Below, one piece after another: positions 26,212 to 38,600 of a stretch of DNA of 64,000 nucleotides; the first letter of the stretch is position 1, and each line of letters opens with the position of its first letter. Under the pieces are notes generated by a model. That model had not been told where the DNA came from. It ran no database searches and worked only from the letters and a program-made list of their open reading frames with translations. Made by a program: the position numbers and the translations under genes. Source of the DNA: Alviniconcha marisindica (taxonomy: Eukaryota; Mollusca; Gastropoda; Provannidae). The stretch is taken from contig JABMCL010000658.1 of NCBI GenBank assembly GCA_018857735.1, positions 348,501-412,500 on the forward strand, written 5' to 3'.

Positions 26212-29200
26212 ACACACACACACTTACTTAAACATCAACAAATACACACATAGCAATCTTTAACACAACATTTTCTCAAAAGTAACAGTGAAAAGTCAAA
26301 GTAACGACGTAGCCTCTTCATTACTCTGAGACGGACACAACAACAGCTTGCCAGAGGGCCAGCCCACCTGTTGCGTTTGGACAGCATGCTTTCGTCCTTG
26401 CTCCTCTTGACGCCAAAGATGCGAGTCATCAGCGCACTCAGCAGAAGGGTAGCGGAGTTACGGATCTGTCGAACGATAAACAGGTAAGTCAGTGAAGGGT
26501 CGCATAGATACAGATCTGTCAAATGGTAAACAGGTAAGCGAGTGAAAGGGTAGCGGAGTTACAGATCTGTCAAACGATAAACAGTTAAGTGAGTGCCACG
26601 TGACCCCCAGGAAGTGCTGTAGGCACACTCTCCGCATAACCTGTCACCACACCACCGGTCACCACATCACCGGTCACGACAGTCTGCGTGCAGTAAAAAG
26701 GAAGGGTAAAACACGGGCAGAGGTTACTAGACACACCAACAAAAGATCACAGGCGCAAAAAGTAAGTCAATCTGCCAACTACCATGTTGCAGAGCTGCAA
26801 TACATAAATTTTGTTTACCCAGCATCCAACTGCTTCCATGAACGCAGATCATGATAATGTCAGTTTCTACAATATCAGATGTCAGGGGCTGCGTGAAAGT
26901 CGAGGTGGACGTCCTCGGCTCCTCACCCCTAATAGTCCTTACAGTCTCTGGGGACGTAAAGCAACAGTGAACGGAACAATCTACAACATCTGCATGCTGA
27001 CATCGAGTGGTCAGTGCAGTCACAGATAAACCGTGTCAGCAGACGCCCCCAGGCACACAAAGTAAGTAAGTAACTTGGTGTTTTACGTCCAGTCAACCAG
27101 TACGGTTATCTCAGGGCGAGACGTACACGAAGACTTACAAATGAAATTACACATCGCGCATGAGCAGAACAGACAAACAAGGGAGTGAACCAGGACACAA
27201 TGACTTACAAATAAAATGATACATGGCGCACAGAATCAACAAACAGGGGAGTTAACCGGCTCTTGAAAGCCGTCGCACAAACACAACAAAGACCCGAGTC
27301 ACCCACTGTAACTCTCATCTGCCATGCGAGTAAATATAAAGCACATAAACTTGACCAAATGTACACCGAGTTCATGTACCTTGCGCTTACTTGCATGCCA
27401 GGTGAGAGCTGCTGTACATGATTCAGGTCTTTGTTGTTGAGTTTGTGTGGTGTCTTAGAGTGCTAACTCGCTCCCTAGTATGTTGATTCGAGACAAGCGC
27501 TCTGGGCTTCATTCCGTTTCAGACTGGTTTCTAGACAAGCGCTCTGGGCTTCATTCCGTTTCAGACTGGTTTCTAGACAAGCGCTCTGGGCTTCATTCCG
27601 TTTCAGACTGGTCAGACTGTCTAGGCAGACAGTGCAAGGGATTTTTTTTTTAAATTGTCAGGACCTCCCAGAACTGCGACTTGAATCCCAAGATGGCTGC
27701 CTTCAGACCCTGGCAGATGTAGGGCGCCACATCCTCGCCCAGCCTGGTGTCCTTGTACAATGCTCGCAGGATGTTCAGCGCATGCACCTGCACACAAACG
27801 TTCAACAAGGATAAAAATACAACACCAGCCAGTGTCAGAAGGCAATAAAACCAAACAGGAAGTGTGTAAAAAATAAATAAATATATATATACAAAAAAAA
27901 TCTTTAAAACTGTTATGATAAAAAAAATGGCAGGAAATATTCCAAAGACAATTCTAATATTCCCCCTCCCCATAAAACATGAAGTGTGAGAAGAAAAAAA
28001 AATCTGTTATAAAAAAATTACAGGAAATATTCCAAAGACACCACCCCCTCCCCCCTCCATACCTGTCCATCTGTGTTGGCAGGCTGTGCTGAAGTGGGAC
28101 TGGACAACGCAATGTCCAGCAGCTGACCAATAGCCTGATGGAAGCTGGGCCGACCGCTAGCTGCTGTCTCGGTGGCCACTATAGCCTGTGCGTAACAAAC
28201 AAACATAATACATACAACAGGAGACAAAACATTAACCCTCTTGTCTGCAGTGCATTCAGAAGTGTCAGCCCAAATAATCATAATATTAATAATAATGATA
28301 ATAAGACGGAATTTATAGAGCACTTTTAGAGACTCAAAGCACTTTAGAACTTCATCAAAGAAGAGCATGCAATGCACAAAGACCCACATACAAATCAACA
28401 GTACATAAACAAACAAAAAAACATTAATAAACATAATCATACAAAGCATACTGAAACAGACAGACACGTGATTGCTTACGTACACACACACACACTCATA
28501 AAACTGCATGTATACACATACACAATGCCAATAAAGAACATACACACTCACACACACACATGCACGTAGAGTCTCACTCTTTTGGGAGGTGAGGGGGTGG
28601 GGTGAGGGTGGGGGTCGAGGATTTGGGGAGGGGGGCTGGAGGGCAGATTTTTCATGCAACAGTGTGTGACCAACCAACAAAAAGGTATTCCATGAAGGAA
28701 TCTCCCTCTCATCTCCCTCACCACATCTCTTTTCCCGCAGTCCCTCCCGCATCCCTCTCCTCACAGTTCCCTCCCCTCCTTGCCTACCCCCATGAGCTGT
28801 GCTCACCTGGATGAAGAAGGGCACACCGGCACTGCGGCGGGTAGCGCACAGGCCAACGGACTCCCCAGGGGATGTGATGGCCGACATCATTTCCTCCAGC
28901 CATCGCCGTGGCAACGTCTGGAGCTCACTCCAAGGGCTCCTTTTGTCACCAGCAAAACAGCGCAAAGCACCAGTTTTTCACACTATTTTCAGTGCAAAAG
29001 CTATATAGGATTATCTCAGACATTGAAGTGCACTTTGAAATTCTACAAAAGCAGTCCATGAATGTTCCCACACAGCTGAAATGAGTAAGTTCTCTAAACA
29101 GAAATGACTAAATATTTTCAAACTCATTCTCTTCCTGCTTTCCTCCATCATTTCTCTCTCTCTAAAACATGAATACTACTATCTTTAAGTATTAAATTTA

Positions 29201-32200
29201 AAGTTTTCAAGTCTCTCCCCCCCTCTCTCCCAATGCCCTCCTCCCCTCCCTCCCTCTTTCTCTTCTCTCTCCTCCGGTCTCTCTCCCACCTTGTACCTCC
29301 CCCCATTCCTCCTCCCTTCTTCTCTCTCTCTCTCCATCTCTCTCAGGCGATGAGGAGGCAGTGGTATCACTGACTCTCTGACTGCTGTGGAGACAGCAAG
29401 AGCCCAACAGATTCTGCTGCACACAGACCTGGTCAGGGATAGCTTGCTCTCTCTCTTTCTGTGACGCCCCCCCCTGGCCTCTCTCTCTCGCTGGGCCCCT
29501 CTCTCTCTCTCTCACCTTGGGGTTTACAAAGGCTCCAAAACAAACAAACCACCAACATAGCAGCACTCACTTCCACAACATCTGGCACATCATGACAAAG
29601 CCGGTGTAGGCCAGCTCAAAGGCTCCACGGTGCAGCGACTCCATCAGCTGCTGCTTAAAGTACTGCCCCATCTCCTCCACCTGTTCGCAGAAAACTCTGA
29701 AAATACTTCCTGTTCCTGCCATTTAATATGCATATATGAATGCATTTTTAAAATATAATTATATGAATGAATGAATGCATGAAAACTTCCACGCAAAACC
29801 TTGCATGTTCATGGCCCCAGATACACACGGTGCATACATATATATATACATGTAGGCTCTCACAAGCTAACACTGCTATCCAGAGTCAACAAAAACAGCA
29901 GTAACACCGCATAACACTGTCTTCAAAATGTTCCGTTTTTTCGAAACCTTTCTCAATGAACTGAGACCTGAAGCACTGAAGCTGACACTGCCAAAGCATT
30001 CATACCAATAACGCACAAACAGATGGAGAAAGAAAAAAAGGGGGGGGAGGGTAGGGGCAGTGGGGAGATAACGATAAATTCTGTTTTAAATGCACAGCTG
30101 CCTTACCTGCTGTAGAGAGAAGAGACCCTGAGAGATGGTAGGCAGTGTGACTGGAACAAACCATAACAGCTGTCTTTCCCCCCCCCCCCAAAAAAAACAA
30201 CAACACAACTGCCATACCTGTTGTAGGGAGAAGAGACCTTGAGACACAGCACCAGGCAGGCTGTGTGATGGGCACACACTGTGATAGCTCCCAAACGCTG
30301 ACCCCCCCCCCCCCCCCCAACAACAAAACTGTCTTACCTGCTGCAGAGAGAAGAGAAGAGACCTTGAGACATGGTGCCAGGCTGTGTGATGGACAGCTAC
30401 AGCTCTGTCACTCTACCCCTCCCCCCCCCCTCCCCCCCCCACCTCAAACACAACTGCCTTACCTGCTGCAGACAGAAGAGACCTTGAGACGGCGCCAAGC
30501 TGCATAACGGGCAAATGCTGTGACAGCTCCCAAAACACTGACACCCCCTACCCACCCCCCCTACCCCACCCCTAAATCACAACTGCCTTACCTGCTACAA
30601 AGAGAAGAGACCTTGAGACAAGGCGCCAGGCTGCGTAATGGGCACACGCTGCGACAGCTCCCGAAACATTGACACCCCCTCCCCCAAACACCCCTCAAAA
30701 CACAACTGTCTTACCTGCTGCAGAGAGAAGAGACCTTGAGACACGGCGCCAGGCTGCGTAATGGGCACACGCTGTGACAGCTCCCAAAACATTGACACCC
30801 CCTCCCCCAAACACCCCTCAAAACACAACTGCCTTACCTGCTACAAAGAGAAGAGACCTTGAGACACGGCGCCAGGCTGCGTAATGGGCACACGCTGTGA
30901 CAGCTCCCAAAACATTGACACCCCCTCCCCCAAACACCCCTCAAAACACAACTGCCTTACCTGCTGCAGAGAGAAGAGACCCTGAGACACAGCGCCAGGC
31001 TGCGTGATGGGCACACGCTGCGACAACTCCCCCAACAACAGCGACACCTCTTTGATGCTGCGCCAGCAACACACCACCAGGTATTCCGGCATCAGCGACA
31101 CTGTCTGGCGACTCTCCTCCACCTCCGCCATCAGCCCAAGGTCAAACTTCAGTCCTGGGCCTGGAATCCACATAGAGATGGTTTAGCACGCACAGGTAAA
31201 CACAGACACAGCTACGCACATTCACACAGCTACACACACATGTGCATAGACACAGATATGTAAACACGGACACAGCTACATGCATGCACACAGCCACACA
31301 TACGCGCACGGGAACAGCCCCATGCAAGCACAGTGATACTGCCCCACACATGCACACAGGAACAGCCATACACATGCACAGCCCCATTCATGCACACAGC
31401 CACTCATATGTACACATATGTACACAGGAACAGCCCCACACTGGCACAGCAAGACATCCCCACTAACACAACCACACATATGCGCACAGCCACACACACG
31501 CACACAGCTCCACATATGCACACAGCCACCTACATGCACACAGCCACACATATGCACAGCCACACCCATGTGCACACAGGAAGAGCCCCATGCATGCACA
31601 GCCCCACTTATGCACACAGCCACACCCATGCACACTGCCCCATTTATGCACACAGACACACCCATGCATACAGCCACACCCATGCACACTGCCCCATTTA
31701 TGCCCACAGACACACCCATGCCCACAGCCACACCCGCACACCGCCCCATTTATGCCCACAGACACACCCATGCAAACAGACTATGCACACAGACACACCC
31801 ATGCCCACAGCCACACCCATGCACACGCAGCCACACATATGCACACAGCCACACACATGCACACAGGAACAGCCACACGCATGCATTACAACACAGACAC
31901 ACACACTCACATGCACACAGTACCAGTCACACGCATGAACAACAACACAGAAACACACATGCACATGCACACAGGAACACACACACATGCACACAGGAAC
32001 AGCCACACGCATGCACAGCCACACACACACACACACACACACACCCACACATAATACTGCCGTACCCAGCACCGCTTCTTCAGGAACGTTGCCCTCTGGT
32101 GAGGAGTTCTGCACCACAGGGGAGACGATGGCGGCCACCTGCAGACACACCTCCAGCAGACGGCCAACGTACCTGCTCCACACCGGCTTGTGGCACTCTT

Positions 32201-35200
32201 CCAAACACCTGCAATTAATTAATTACAGTATTTATCAAGCACAAAATCTTGTTCCTTGTTTGCAGAGACTATTTTAAGTGCAAGGAGGAAGTTGCACTGT
32301 TCAACAAATATGATCACGGTCGCCTCAAACCCCTCTCCTCCCCCCAAGCCAAATAAAAAGGGATAAAATATTTTTCTATCATCCAGTGTCACAGAGTCGC
32401 TGCTTTCTCTTTTCTCCGCTCTGTCCAAGGAAGATTCCGCGGACTGTATCCTCACTCTCTCCTGCCTTGGAAAAAAACAACAACAACCCCACTTCCCATC
32501 CCCTCCTAAAAGGGATAAAATATTTCTATCTGCTGCCACAAAGCTGCACTTATTATTTTTCTTCAGTATTTGAGGATGATTCTGCAACTATCCTTACTCC
32601 CATGCCTCTAAAAACTAAAATCAATCAATAAAATCCCTTCCAATACCCCCTCTTCCCCCCCCTCCCCCCCATCAAAAAGCAAAAGAATCACCTGAAGTCA
32701 ACGCCCTCTAGGATGTACCGGATGCAGTGCAGTGTGGGATAGATGGGTCGGTTGGCGGCGGCCAGGATGAGGCTGGTCTGGGCCACAGCCACCTGCTCCA
32801 CCAGCAGCCGCAGCAGGGCCTGCAGCAGTCGCAAGGTGGCCGACGTCGTTCCCCCGTCCTCCACCCCCATCTCCCGCACCGCCTCCTCCAGGCCGGTCTC
32901 TTGTCCCCCCTGCTGCCTTTCACGCCTCGCACTTTTTTCGCCAGGAGGATCTGTCAAAATAAGGCATGGTTCTGAATACTACTGCTACTAATAAAAGTAT
33001 TAATGACACCAGTCATAATGAAAGTATGCATACAGAGCAAAATCGTGTCTGCAGAGACTATTTATTCTAACAGCTGGTGGTGTGTTGCTGGGGCAGCATA
33101 CACATACAAACATACACACTGGCGCACCCTGTCCCCCCACACAAACAACTGCCCCAACTTACACCGCCTCCCCCCTACCCCAACTCTGCATACTGCTGTC
33201 CATACTTGTGAGCTGCTCCTCAGTCTCCAGCATCTCCCTACCCACACCCTACCATCCCACCCCGCATACTGCTGTCCATACCTGTGAGCTGCTCCTCAGC
33301 CGCCCTTCTCCCTACACCCTACCACCCCACTCTGCATGTTGCTCATACCTGTGAGCTGCTCCTCAGCCTTCAGCTTCTCCCTACCCCCAAACCCGCTCTG
33401 CATACTGCTGTCCATACCTGTGAGCTGCTCCTCAGTTTCCAGTATCTCCCTACCCCCCCCGCATACTGCTGTCCATACCTGTGAGCTGCTCCTCAGTTTC
33501 CAGATCTCCCTACCCACCCCCCACCCCCTACCCTACCACCCCACTCTGCATACTGCTGTCCATACCTGTGAGCTAGCTGCTCCTCAGTTTCCAGTATCTC
33601 CCTACCCACCCACCCCCACCCCCTACCCTACCACCCCACTCTGCATACTGCTGTGAGCTGCTCCTCAGCCTCCACTTCTCCCTACCCACCACCCACCCCT
33701 ACCCTACCACCCCACTCTGCATACCTGTGAGCTGCTCTTGCCTCCCTTCTCCCTACCCACACACCCACCCCCACCCTACCACCCCACTCTGCATACTGCT
33801 GTCCATACCTGTGAGCTGCTCTTCAGCCTCCCTTCTCCCTACCCACACACCCACCCCCCACCCTACCACCCCACTCAGCATACTGCTGTCCATACCTGTG
33901 AGCTGCTCCTCAGCCTCCCTTCTCCCTACCCACCCACCCATCCCCTACCCCTACTGCCGTCCATACATGAAAGTTGCTGCTGCTCACCTTCCAGCTTCTC
34001 CTGACCTCCACCAGCAGCCCCTCCTTCCTGCGAGGAACAACACAGGTCCAGCCGTGGGACAGGTCCCTGGGACTGCATGATGCCCTCTGCGCACGGCCGC
34101 TGCAGCAGCAGTCTGAAGATGTAGGCGGCAGTGCTGCAGTCCTGGGGGCGGGTGCTGGCTGCAAGCTGCATCCCTGCCGAGTACAGCGCCCTGCACTTCT
34201 CTTGTGTCTGTTGGAGAAGGCAAACAACACGGTGGGAAACTGCAAAACACACTGGAAACATTTTCACCCTGGCAGTCCTTAGAAACCAGCTCTGTACTCT
34301 TCAGTGTGCTGCGCGCTGTGAGTTGCTTTGGCCTAGCGGTAAGGTGTTAGGGTGGTAAGGAGACGATGTAGGTCTGAATCCCCATGGTAAGATGATGTAG
34401 GTCTGAATCCCCATGGTAAGGAGATGTAGGTCTGAATCCCCATGGTAAGATGACGATGTAGGTCTGAATCCCCATGGTAAGGAGACGATGCAGGTCTGAA
34501 TCCCCATGGTAAGGAGGTGATGTAGGTCTGAATCCCCATTTTGGCTCTCCCCTCTCTTCAAAAATGGTGATTTATGGACACGTGTCTTGCGACTTCATTT
34601 GCCCTTAATAGTTAATGATACATTAAAATGGCTCTCATCACTGCCCATCTTAATGTGGAAATCATTCTGGCGGTGACAGTGTAGCGTTAGGCATAGTCTC
34701 CCTCTTGTCCCATCTCCTGGGATGCTGGTCCCCCCCCCCCCCCCCCCCCCCGAGACAACTTGGCATTACACAAGTCTAACAAACACTGTGTAGCACAACC
34801 ATGACCTCATGCTGACCTGACAGGTATCATTGGCGGGAGCTGCCACAAGTATCATTTTTGTGTCACGACAAAAGTTTTGTGTTTGTCGCGACAAACACAT
34901 GTTTGTCACAACAAAACACATCTTCTATTGTGACAAAAGTATGCTTGCTGCAACAAAACTTTTGTTGCAACAAAATTATGTTTCTTTGCGACAAAATATT
35001 TTTGTTGCAACAAAAGTTTTGTCACAACAAAATATGTTTCACAAATATTTGTTGTGAGACTTTTTTTTGTCACGACAAAAGTTTTGTTTGTCGCAACGAA
35101 AGTTCTGCCACGACAAGCATGCTACTGTCGCGACAAACATGTGTTTGTCGCAACAAAACTTCTGTCACAGCAAAAATGATACTTGTGGCAGCTCCCGCGC

Positions 35201-35600
35201 CAAAGATAGACAAAAGAATGCCTTTGTAAGTGAGACACTTAAAGAAAGCAGACAAAGCAAGACAACAGATCCTGAGTGATTTGCTTTACATTAGGATCAA
35301 ACCTTGACCACGCTTTTAACCCGACTCCGAAACAGCTTGGAAGAAGAAGTCCAAAGTGTTCTAAACCGTGGGGGGAAAAACAAACAATCGCTCCACACCA
35401 ACAAAATAAGTCCTACCAAAAGGCGGGTGCTATCTGAAGTGCAGGCCAGCAGCAGCTTCAAGGCCTCCTGCTTGTTCTCCTCAAACGTGTCAGTCAGACA
35501 TTCCAGCAGAGTGTGCACGTAGTTGACGGTGGCGCCCCCTAGTGGCTTGTAGCCGTTGCCATCTTTATCTGCAATGAAAGCAGCTGTCCAGATCAGAGAA

Positions 35601-35685
<85 letters not shown>

Positions 35686-38600
35686 CTTGCAGTGAATACT
35701 ACTTACTGGCAACAAAGATGGTGATGGTGAAGATTTATAAAGAGCAGACACATCAATGCTGTATGCAAGTACATTCACAACACTGGCGTATAGGGAAAAT
35801 AAAGAATTATCAAGCGTAGATGCATCTATATTGTATGCAAATACGTTAACAACACTGATTTACAGGAGAAATAAAGATTTGTAAAGTGCAGATACATCCA
35901 TGCTGTATATTCGCAGCACTGATGTACAGGTAAAATTAAGACTGATAAAAAGCAAACAAATCCATGCCTAGATGCAACTATGTCCATGCAAGCATGTTCA
36001 AAACACTGGGAACAGTAACTGTACACAGGGGAAATAAAGACTAAAGAATACCTCCTCCTGTTTTCCACTCTGTCAGATTCAAACAGGTTTCACGCTCAGT
36101 CTAAAGACAAGCACCGTTTGATCTGCGCTCGTAATAAACCACAAAATGCTGCAGCTATTAGCGCTGCACATGCTGACGTTTCTACCTGTGTGAACGTCCT
36201 GCACCAGGAGAGACAGGATGGCCAGACTCATTGTGCGACGGGCAAAGGCTGCAGAAGGATACAGCTGCATGAACAGGAAACCTTCCAGCCATGACAGGAA
36301 ACTCTGAGAAAACAGCAACCGAGAACACAAAGAAAGAAAAAACACTTCAGAAACCGCAGTGATTTGACGTCAGCTTGCATAATTATCGTGTACCTAAGGA
36401 AATAGAGCCTACTTCCCTTTTTTTAATTTAAACACTAAACATTCCATGAGACAATGCAGTATTCCTTTCACTACAAGCACAGAAATAAATTATTAAATGA
36501 TTATTCATGTGCTGTGCACCGCATGAGACAGCGGTGCAGAATTGTGTGACCAATCCATGGAGCGATTCATACTGCTGCCGTGCAGTGCATTTGTATCTTT
36601 TCTGGTCCTCGTTTACACCGCTGCCGCCACCGCTGCCGCCACCGCTGCCGCTGCTGCAATGCTGATATGGAACCACACCATTACTCTGTCGAGATCAGCC
36701 TGAGGGTTTCGTATGCAGTTGACAGGGCGTTAAAATCCCAGAACTGTGTCAACTTGTTGCTGTTGATCACTTTTATACAGCGCTATTCTCCGCTCTCAAG
36801 CAGACTCACTGTGCTCGCATGTGATTCTGCATGAGTGACTAGCTTTTTATAGCATGTTCTTGAATATCCACCAAAGTGGCGTACTTACAGCGCTGGCATG
36901 GCTGGTGCCACACGAAACTGCTGCCGTCTCGGCACGTTCTGCGTACCCAAACAACCACGCACCATGTCACTTCAAGCGAAGCCATGTACGTAAGGTGCAC
37001 GCGTATTTAGCTGTAGCCTGCCAGCTGCCCTTATGGCAGAATGACTGGGGTCTTTTTACGTGTTACTGCGGTAACACAGGGTTATCATGAGTCTGTAAGT
37101 CACAGCATCCGGACTAATAACCCCTAAATGGTGTTATGATGTCACTGAGCTACATTTCATTCCGGCAAGCAATGCAGGGAACCACACGTAATGAATGGGT
37201 TATCACAAGGGGGAATGGGTCCTCACAAAGGGAACTTGACAGTCATAACAGATCACTGACAAGACCCAATACTCGGCACTCGCACGGTAAGTCGGAGCAA
37301 CTAGACCTAGCCAGTCACAACAGACCGCTGACAAAACAGACTGCTGACCGTATGCCAACTCAGTAAAATTATGTAACTTTTGTATTTTCAATAACTGTTC
37401 TTTGAGTTTTAAAATATAAAATATGTGTTATTGTGTACTGTGATGTGGTTAATGTTCAGCCACGTTTTAATTCCTCTGATGAGATAATAAAGTAATCTTG
37501 AATTTTGAACTCACCTCATAATTCTGAAGAGCTGATGTTGTTTCCTTCTCTCTCTGCCTCCGTTTCTTCAGTCTCAGTAACGCCTGCTGGCTTTCGTTGA
37601 TTCTGAACAACAGCTGTAAATAAAAACACAAAACGTCTGTCACATCCAAGACTGTATCACACGCACTGACACAGCATCAGAATTCATCTAGACTGTCTTA
37701 CACACACTTAGACTGTTCACACGCACTGACACAGCATCAGATTTCATCTAGATGTCTGACTACACAGCTGACACAGCACCTGACACAGCATCGGATTTCA
37801 TCTAGACTGTCTGACACACACTGACACAGCATCAGATTTCATCTAGACTGTCTTACACACACTGACACAGCATCAGATTTCATCTAGACTGTCTACACAC
37901 ACTGACACAGCATCAGATTTCATCTAGACTGTCTGACACACACTGACACAGCATCAGATTTCATCTAGACTGTCTGACACACACTGACACAGCATCAGAT
38001 TTCATCTAGACTGTCTGACACACACTGACACAGCATCAGATTTCATCTAGACTGTCTGACACACACTGACACAGCATCAGATTTCATCTAGACTGTCTAC
38101 ACACACTGACACAGCATCAGATTTCATCTAGACTGTCTCACACACACTGACACAGCATCAGATTTCATCTAGACTGTCTGACACACACTGACACAGCATC
38201 AGATTTCATCTAGACTGTCTCACACACACTGACACAGCATCAGATTTCATCTACCAGCCTAATAAAAGTAGACCGTACCTGACAGCATTGCAGCCATGAC
38301 AATGAAAGGTTCAAATGTATCTACAACATTTCAAAATCACGACAAACATTCAACCAGACAAAACCAATTCTGTGCTTAACCTGAAACAGCAACAGAATGC
38401 CAGAACCACTGTTCAGCCAGGAAGTCATAAGTGCCGGTGCAGAGGTGGATCTAGTGGATTCCACATTCACTGAAATATGTGTCTGATTAAGTATGGATGC
38501 AGATGCAAACAAGGAGTAAGTAATTTGATGTTTTACGCCCAGTCACCCATTAAGGTTATCTCAGGGCGTTCATAAACAAGCAAATGGATCTGGTTTTAAC

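Noticed and set aside
31276..32218. Long His/Thr/Cys-rich open frames on both strands
   Set aside because: By-products of the CA-type minisatellite; the only real coding parts are exons 22 and 23 on the minus strand.
37680..38255. CRISPR-like array
   Set aside because: Head-to-tail identical units without spacers.
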